Of a DNA stretch of 64,000 nt, positions 59,792 through 64,000 are shown piece after piece. This DNA comes from CAZEHS01 sp964424355 (GTDB lineage: Bacteria; Bacillota; Clostridia; Peptostreptococcales; Acidaminobacteraceae). A model generated the notes under the pieces. That model ran no database searches, was not told where the DNA came from, and saw only the letters and a list, made by a program, of their open reading frames with translations. The stretch lies in the NCBI GenBank assembly GCA_964424355.1, contig CAYRIO010000007.1:62001-126000 (forward strand). The letters are read 5' to 3'. The position numbers and the translations under genes are program-made. Each line of letters opens with the position of its first letter. The first letter of the stretch is position 1.

Positions 59792-61456
59792 CTATTCAAA
59801 ATCGGATGCATCAAAGGCATTGGGAATGTCGGAAATTTCTGCCCAACGTTCCTTGCTGATGCGATATCCGGTTCCGGGACCCATATAGTCATTGGGGTTA
59901 TTGACGGCGGATACGACTTCGAACGCATCGTCAACAATCGCTGATGTATGGAGCTGGTCTCCGGCTACTCTGAGTTTCAACAGATTCAGTACACGTTCTG
60001 CGATATCCGGGAAGCCCCCTTTATTCAGGGCACGGACCATATCGATTCCTGTGATTTTGCGGGCCATCAGCTGTTCACACGCCTTCAGGTCCTCTACCAC
60101 GTTGCGGTCCGGCATATCCTTGCTGCCGTGGGCATAGGTGGCGGCTTCAACTTCCTCGTCGGTGATGGCGGGAAGATCCAGTTCCTTAAAGAGGGCCTGG
60201 AGTACGCGGGCTGCCTTGTTCCGAACCTTCACGACTTCCTCTTCCCGAACCGGGCGAAGGCCGCCGTCTACCATGAGATCCCGCTGGAGCACGTTGTAAT
60301 CATCGTAGTCCTCAGCATCGAAGTTGGAACCGGCGAACATGTTGTCGTAGTTCGGTGTGGCGCTGTAGCCGGAGAAGATGAAATCCGTTCCGGGAATCAT
60401 TTGCATCAATGTCCGGGCAGTCCGACGGATGTCGGAGTGGGAGAAGGTCTGGTCGTTGCCGGAGGCCACTTCAAGGCCCAGCATGGTGGTGATGACGTTT
60501 TCAGCCAATACCGCGCGGATACCGCCGGGAACGCCGCCGGGAACGCCGATGCAGCTGATGGAGCCGTTCTGCAGACCCTGAACACCGGCACCCCGGGTAA
60601 CGAAGATGCAGCGGGCTTCCAGGTACAGCATGGATTTCCCTTCGGAATAGCCCATGAGGACCTCGGAACCGGTTCCGGAGGTGTAGCGCATTTTCAGGCC
60701 TCGGGAAGCGTAGGCGGAAGCCAGGAATGCCTTGGACCAGGGGGTGTCATCGCCATCGATGAACACCTGCTCGGTGCCATAGACCGAAACGGTTTCTGCG
60801 TAGCAGGTATAGCCCCGCATGCCCAGCTGCAGCTCTGTTGCTTCTTCTACTGCGCACTGGGTCAGGATGCCGCCCCGGCCCACCTGGGCACCCACCATCA
60901 GGGACATGGCGTTGAAGGGAGCGTAGCGGGCGATGCCGACGGTGGTTTCCTGCTCATCGAAACCCCGGAGTGCGGATTCAGCCGCATCGGCAGCGATCTG
61001 GATGCAGTTGTCCTTCAGGTTGGTCACATGACACTGATTGGAGGGGCGCTTGCGGGCCCGCATCTTTGTCAGGGCCATCATCAGTTCCAGGACACTCATA
61101 TTGCCCACGACTTCTACAATCTTGGCAGGGGTCAGGGACAGGGAGTATTTCAGGATCTCGTCCCGGGATACGTTGATGTCCACCAGCATCCGGGAGATCT
61201 TCATGGAATCCGTGCTGTTCGCCTCAACGGCAAAGTCCTTATTGATGGCGTAATCGGCGATGAAGGTATCGAGGAGATCGAAATCGGCCCGGCATTTGCC
61301 GTCCAATTCAGTCACCACACCGTTTTCAATCTTGATGCTGGCCTTGGGATCCAGAGGCGAGTTCATCGCAATCAGACCCACTTCGGCCCACTCTTTAACG
61401 AAGCCGTCCTGATTGACCGGACGGGCGGCGAGTACTTCAAATCGTTTGGATTTCAT
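59792..61456 (-). CDS. pduC: Adenosylcobalamin-dependent diol/glycerol dehydratase large subunit PduC
   Basis: Catalytic TIM-barrel subunit converting 1,2-propanediol to propionaldehyde (or glycerol to 3-hydroxypropionaldehyde). 554 residues, opening MKSKRFEVLAARPVNQDGFV. Substrate- and metal-site segments include MALTKMRARKRPSNQCHVTN, ARYAPFNAMSLMVG, CIGVPGGVPGGIRAV and FSGYSATPNYDNMF. The choice of propanediol over glycerol cannot be made securely from sequence here; the pdu context favours propanediol. Confidence 0.96.
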   Translation of the reverse strand: MKSKRFEVLAARPVNQDGFVKEWAEVGLIAMNSPLDPKASIKIENGVVTELDGKCRADFDLLDTFIADYAINKDFAVEANSTDSMKISRMLVDINVSRDEILKYSLSLTPAKIVEVVGNMSVLELMMALTKMRARKRPSNQCHVTNLKDNCIQIAADAAESALRGFDEQETTVGIARYAPFNAMSLMVGAQVGRGGILTQCAVEEATELQLGMRGYTCYAETVSVYGTEQVFIDGDDTPWSKAFLASAYASRGLKMRYTSGTGSEVLMGYSEGKSMLYLEARCIFVTRGAGVQGLQNGSISCIGVPGGVPGGIRAVLAENVITTMLGLEVASGNDQTFSHSDIRRTARTLMQMIPGTDFIFSGYSATPNYDNMFAGSNFDAEDYDDYNVLQRDLMVDGGLRPVREEEVVKVRNKAARVLQALFKELDLPAITDEEVEAATYAHGSKDMPDRNVVEDLKACEQLMARKITGIDMVRALNKGGFPDIAERVLNLLKLRVAGDQLHTSAIVDDAFEVVSAVNNPNDYMGPGTGYRISKERWAEISDIPNAFDASDFE

Positions 61457-61472
61457 CTGGTTACCCCCGGAT

Positions 61473-62264
61473 TCAAATGTAAGGCTTGGTCACAGAAGGT
61501 GCTGCTTCTCCGCCCAGGGCCTCCAACAGTGCTACGCCGACATCCTTTGCAGCCAGAACTGCCTGACGAACCGCACCGGAATCACCGGAAATGGCGATGA
61601 TGGATTCATTGGAGAAGCTGGTTTTTGAGGGAGAGCTGTAGCTGAGGATCTCCACATTGGCTGCCTTGATGGCGGTATCCGCAATCATGACCCCAATAGC
61701 GGCCGGCGCACCGACGATCAGGCCGAAAGCTTTGCCCAGCGGTGCGCCGAAGGCTTTGGCACAGGCGTGGGAAGCACGGGCCGTATATTGAAGCTCGATA
61801 TGCCCGGCAGCATTGGCGTACACATCCCCGAAGGTCCGGTCAAGGTCTGCCAGGCAAACCTCAACGGCACGGCGGGCATCGGATACATCCTCTGCACCGA
61901 ACAGGATCAGGCAGCCGTGGCCGGCGCCGCCCTTGGTATCCCGGGGCAGTTCAATGGAGATGATTTCTGAATTGGTGGCTTTCACCGCTTCATCAGCCGC
62001 CAGAATATGAGGACCGGCGCCGGTTCGTGCACCAACAATCCCTACGGATCGGTATTTCGGATCCAGATTCATCATGCTGTGGAGGGTTCTGTCCACATTG
62101 GCGATAACGATACCGATGGTATCGCCGATTGCCGTGCCAACGAACTCCGGCATGCTGCAGGCGGAGAAATTATTTGTTTTGCAAACGGGAGCCGCTTCAG
62201 GAGCGGAACCACCCAGTTTTTTCATGACTTCTTCCATCATTTTTTCCATCATCTTGTCTTCCAT
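61473..62264 (-). CDS. pduB: BMC shell protein PduB (tandem BMC-T)
   Basis: Major trimeric facet protein with two permuted BMC domains (about 45-150 and 160-255), 263 residues. Family text: GTAIGDTIGIVIANVD, VGARTGAGPHILAADEAVKATN and FGLIVGAPAAIGVMIADTAIKAA. The N-terminal extension (MEDKMMEKMMEEVMKKLGG) is a short amphipathic helix; in Salmonella the PduB N-terminus links cargo to the shell. It sits 12 bp after pduA. Confidence 0.96.
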   Translation of the reverse strand: MEDKMMEKMMEEVMKKLGGSAPEAAPVCKTNNFSACSMPEFVGTAIGDTIGIVIANVDRTLHSMMNLDPKYRSVGIVGARTGAGPHILAADEAVKATNSEIISIELPRDTKGGAGHGCLILFGAEDVSDARRAVEVCLADLDRTFGDVYANAAGHIELQYTARASHACAKAFGAPLGKAFGLIVGAPAAIGVMIADTAIKAANVEILSYSSPSKTSFSNESIIAISGDSGAVRQAVLAAKDVGVALLEALGGEAAPSVTKPYI

Positions 62265-62276
62265 TACAGTGTCCCC

Positions 62277-62558
62277 CTATTCGAATTTTGGCAGGATCCG
62301 CTCAACATCTGTGTGCGGACGTGGAATCACGTGGGTTGAAACCACTTCACCCACTCTGCCAGCTGCGGCAGCACCGGCGTCTACTGCGGCCTTCACTGCG
62401 CCGACATCACCGCGGACCATCACTGTCACCAGTCCGGAGCCGATCTTTTCATACCCGACCATTTGGACGTTGGCAGCCTTGACCATGGAATCCGCTGCTT
62501 CAATGCAGGCTACGAGGCCTTTTGTTTCGATCATTCCTAAAGCTTCGTTCTTCATCAT
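62277..62558 (-). CDS. pduA: BMC-H shell protein PduA
   Basis: Hexameric facet protein, 93 residues, with the pore loop KIGSGLVTVMVRGDVGAV whose GSG tip lines the substrate pore. Nearly identical to the later shell gene at 55601-55879 through the BMC core. Two consecutive ATG codons follow AGGAGG; the second (62555) has better spacing and may be used. First shell gene of the operon, after pduF. Confidence 0.95.
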   Translation of the reverse strand: MMKNEALGMIETKGLVACIEAADSMVKAANVQMVGYEKIGSGLVTVMVRGDVGAVKAAVDAGAAAAGRVGEVVSTHVIPRPHTDVERILPKFE

Positions 62559-62580
62559 ATTTCCTCCTTATAGGTATTTA

Positions 62581-63315
62581 TTATTGGAACAGTGTGATGT
62601 GTGTCATCACACCGGCAATAGCGCCCGCGATAGGAGCTACAACAGGTACCCATGAGTATGACCAGTCTGAATCCCCTTTGCCTGGAATTGGCATGATGGC
62701 ATGCATGATGCGTGGGCCAAGGTCCCGAGCCGGGTTCATTGCATATCCGGTAACGCCGCCGAAGGAAAGACCCATGCCAAGGATGAGCATCCCAATCATC
62801 AGTGGACCCATGCCTTCAGCAAACTTATTGGCGCCGAGGACCATGATGCAGAACAGGAAAATGAACGTAGCGATAAACTCTGTGGCAAAATTTGAAGGGA
62901 TGTTCCGGATGGCCGGCCCTGTGCAGAAGATGCCCAGCTTAGCGCCCTGATCGTCGGTTACAGCCCAGTGAGGATAGTAGGCCAGGAATACGATGAAGGA
63001 TGCAAGCATAGCGCCGGTGAACTGTCCTGCGATGTAAAGCGGTACAAGATTCCAGTCGAAGTTCCCTGCCACGGCCAGTGCGATGGTCACCGCAGGGTTC
63101 AAGTGCCCGCCGCTGATTGGGCCTGATGCGTAAAGACCCAGCGTCACCCCGATTGCCCACGCAATTGTAATGCCAACCCAGCCTACACCGAGGCCCCCGG
63201 TAAAACCGGATTTTGTTTTGTTCAGCAGTGATCCCGAAACCACTCCTGCTCCAAAAAGAATGATAATCCCCGTTCCGAATGCCTCTGCTAAAAACAAGCT
63301 CATCATACTGTGCAT
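62581..63315 (-). CDS. pduF: Aquaglyceroporin, propanediol/glycerol facilitator PduF
   Basis: MIP-family channel for diol uptake. Two NPA boxes are present, GGHLNPAVT near residue 63 and GYAMNPARD near 200; the Asp after the second box is typical of glycerol facilitators. Six membrane segments and two half-helices are seen in 244 residues. ATG 63315 follows GGGAGG; the frame runs open to 63450. It is the first gene of the pdu operon, 22 bp before pduA. Confidence 0.94.
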   Translation of the reverse strand: MHSMMSLFLAEAFGTGIIILFGAGVVSGSLLNKTKSGFTGGLGVGWVGITIAWAIGVTLGLYASGPISGGHLNPAVTIALAVAGNFDWNLVPLYIAGQFTGAMLASFIVFLAYYPHWAVTDDQGAKLGIFCTGPAIRNIPSNFATEFIATFIFLFCIMVLGANKFAEGMGPLMIGMLILGMGLSFGGVTGYAMNPARDLGPRIMHAIMPIPGKGDSDWSYSWVPVVAPIAGAIAGVMTHITLFQ

Positions 63316-63480
63316 TCCTGATCCTCCCTTTCGTTTCACAAATTGTTTGAACCGCAAGGTCATCTTACCTCTCAGGAAAGTGTTTTCCCATGGAATCCCT
63401 TGCGGAGAGACAGGACAATCAAGGGACAAAATCAGCGGGGTGAAGTGCATGATTTTCCTGTTGCAGGGGCATCAGGGGTA
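63316..63480 (-). promoter_or_regulatory. Promoter region of the pdu operon
   Basis: Upstream region of pduF. TAAGAT on the minus strand (63362-63367) could be a -10, but the -35 is poor, in line with an activator-dependent promoter. I could not identify a regulator site. Confidence 0.35.
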
Positions 63481-63519
63481 AAAAACAGTCCCTGCCGGAA
63501 TTTTCCCGGCAGGGACTGT
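63481..63519 (-). terminator. Terminator of the AraC-type regulator gene
   Basis: 14-bp perfect stem ACAGTCCCTGCCGG/CCGGCAGGGACTGT (63485-63498 and 63506-63519) and a 5-base T-run, 24 bp after the stop. It isolates the regulator transcript from the pdu promoter. Confidence 0.9.
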
Positions 63520-63543
63520 GGATTGGCATGACGATTGATTCAT

Positions 63544-63999
63544 TTAAAGGAAGATATACTGATGATGCTCCTCCAGACTGATGGATACGATCTGTTGAGC
63601 CTCATCCTTCTTGAGCCGTTTGAATTCCGACGGCGTGGTGCCCAGACGCTTCTTGAACACCTTGCTGAAGTAATTGGGCTCCGAAAACCCCAGAGCCAGG
63701 GCCACTTCATTAATGCTTTTTTCGGTGTTGCGGAGCCAGAACACAGCCTGGATGATCTTGCGGTCCGTGACGAAATCCACGAAATTCTGGGAATGCGCCT
63801 TCTTGAAGATCCGGCTGAAATAGTGGGGACTGATATTCATATAGTGGGAGATTTCTCCCAGGGTGATGTCCCGGTGAAGGTTCTTCTCAATGTACTCAAC
63901 GGCATAATCCAGCTCGCCGCTGAGTCGTGCCAGTTTACTGGTGATGATTTCCTCGAAAATGCGCTCCAGATAGCTCTGGACCTGATCGATGACCCGGGA
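63544..63999 (-). CDS. AraC-family regulator, C-terminal part (cut by window edge)
   Basis: The final 151 residues of a transcription regulator whose start lies outside the window. The double helix-turn-helix is clear: ITLGEISHYMNISPHYFSRIFKK and INEVALALGFSEPNYFSKVFKKRLGTTPSEFKR. The preceding segment (SYLERIFEEIITSKLARL...DYAVEYIEKN) resembles the linker of PocR-type regulators, which activate pdu and cob genes with propanediol in Salmonella. The PocR label is inferred from position next to pduF; the sensor domain is not visible. Confidence 0.85.
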   Translation of the reverse strand, partial: SRVIDQVQSYLERIFEEIITSKLARLSGELDYAVEYIEKNLHRDITLGEISHYMNISPHYFSRIFKKAHSQNFVDFVTDRKIIQAVFWLRNTEKSINEVALALGFSEPNYFSKVFKKRLGTTPSEFKRLKKDEAQQIVSISLEEHHQYIFL

Positions 64000-64000
64000 A

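Noticed and set aside
59948..61600. 550-codon plus-strand open frame opposite pduC (and similar long frames at 22100-23200, 23067-24386, 7254-8735 and 50779-52119)
   Set aside because: They are antisense shadows of strongly supported minus-strand genes, lack ribosome binding sites and have no recognisable domains. Their His/Gly/Asp-rich composition is what the reverse reading of such genes gives.
63423..63432. GGGACAAAAT near the pdu promoter as a CggR site
   Set aside because: Only one copy; there is no partner GGGAC at 19 bp as in the three pairs near cggR.
1..64000. CRISPR array, tRNA or rRNA genes, insertion sequence transposase, prophage
   Set aside because: Looked for along the window; no spaced direct repeats, no RNA gene signatures and no transposase or phage proteins were recognised.

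Overview
This 64 kb window looks like chromosomal DNA of an anaerobic, amino-acid- and diol-fermenting Bacillota, most likely class Clostridia. The evidence is a glycine reductase operon with two in-frame UGA selenocysteine codons, a CggR-gap-pgk glycolytic operon, a sigma-54 gene, strong AGGAGG ribosome binding sites, and a propanediol-type bacterial microcompartment (BMC) locus. I cannot name the species. All but one of the genes lie on the minus strand, so operons read from high to low coordinates. I saw no rRNA, tRNA, CRISPR array, transposase or phage gene.

Layout. (1) 1-11055: pgk (cut by the window edge), gap and cggR, preceded by the glycogen operon glgC-glgD-glgA-glgP-pulA. (2) 11395-16553: rpoN, a solute-binding lipoprotein with a sensor kinase, and the only plus-strand gene, an RMD1/DUF155 membrane protein. 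(3) 16638-22016: a nucleoside-type BMP/ABC uptake system (lipoprotein, ATPase, two permeases) whose first gene has a long, apparently structured 5' leader. (4) 22025-30360: glycine reductase operon grdX-trxB-trxA-grdE-grdA-grdB-grdC-grdD behind a tandem glycine riboswitch. (5) 30478-32349: a CheX-like phosphatase, trmL and degV. (6) 32446-42515: late cobalamin synthesis. cbiA-cobQ-cbiB-cobD lies behind its own promoter and a cobalamin riboswitch; cobU-cobS-cobC is downstream of an unusual long FtsA-like ATPase and a DUF2225 protein. (7) 42588-48237: a ferritin-like protein, endonuclease III, a methyl-accepting chemotaxis protein and an HD-GYP protein. (8) 48559-63999: an 18-gene pdu operon (pduF, A, B, C, D, E, G, H, K, J, L, eutJ, pduM, N, O, P, S, T), with the C-terminal part of an AraC-family regulator at the window edge.

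How the parts fit. The cell can store carbon as glycogen, reduce glycine to acetyl phosphate and ammonia with selenoproteins, and ferment 1,2-propanediol or glycerol inside a BMC whose dehydratase needs adenosylcobalamin. The late cobalamin genes, PduO and PduS would supply and recycle that cofactor. Regulation visible in the DNA includes a glycine riboswitch, a cobalamin riboswitch with terminator, and three pairs of GGGAC direct repeats at exactly 19-bp spacing around cggR-gap-pgk. There is also a roughly 415-nt leader, with a closed multi-branched fold, before the nucleoside-binding lipoprotein gene. Two families of palindromic repeats lie inside the grd, cob and pdu operons.
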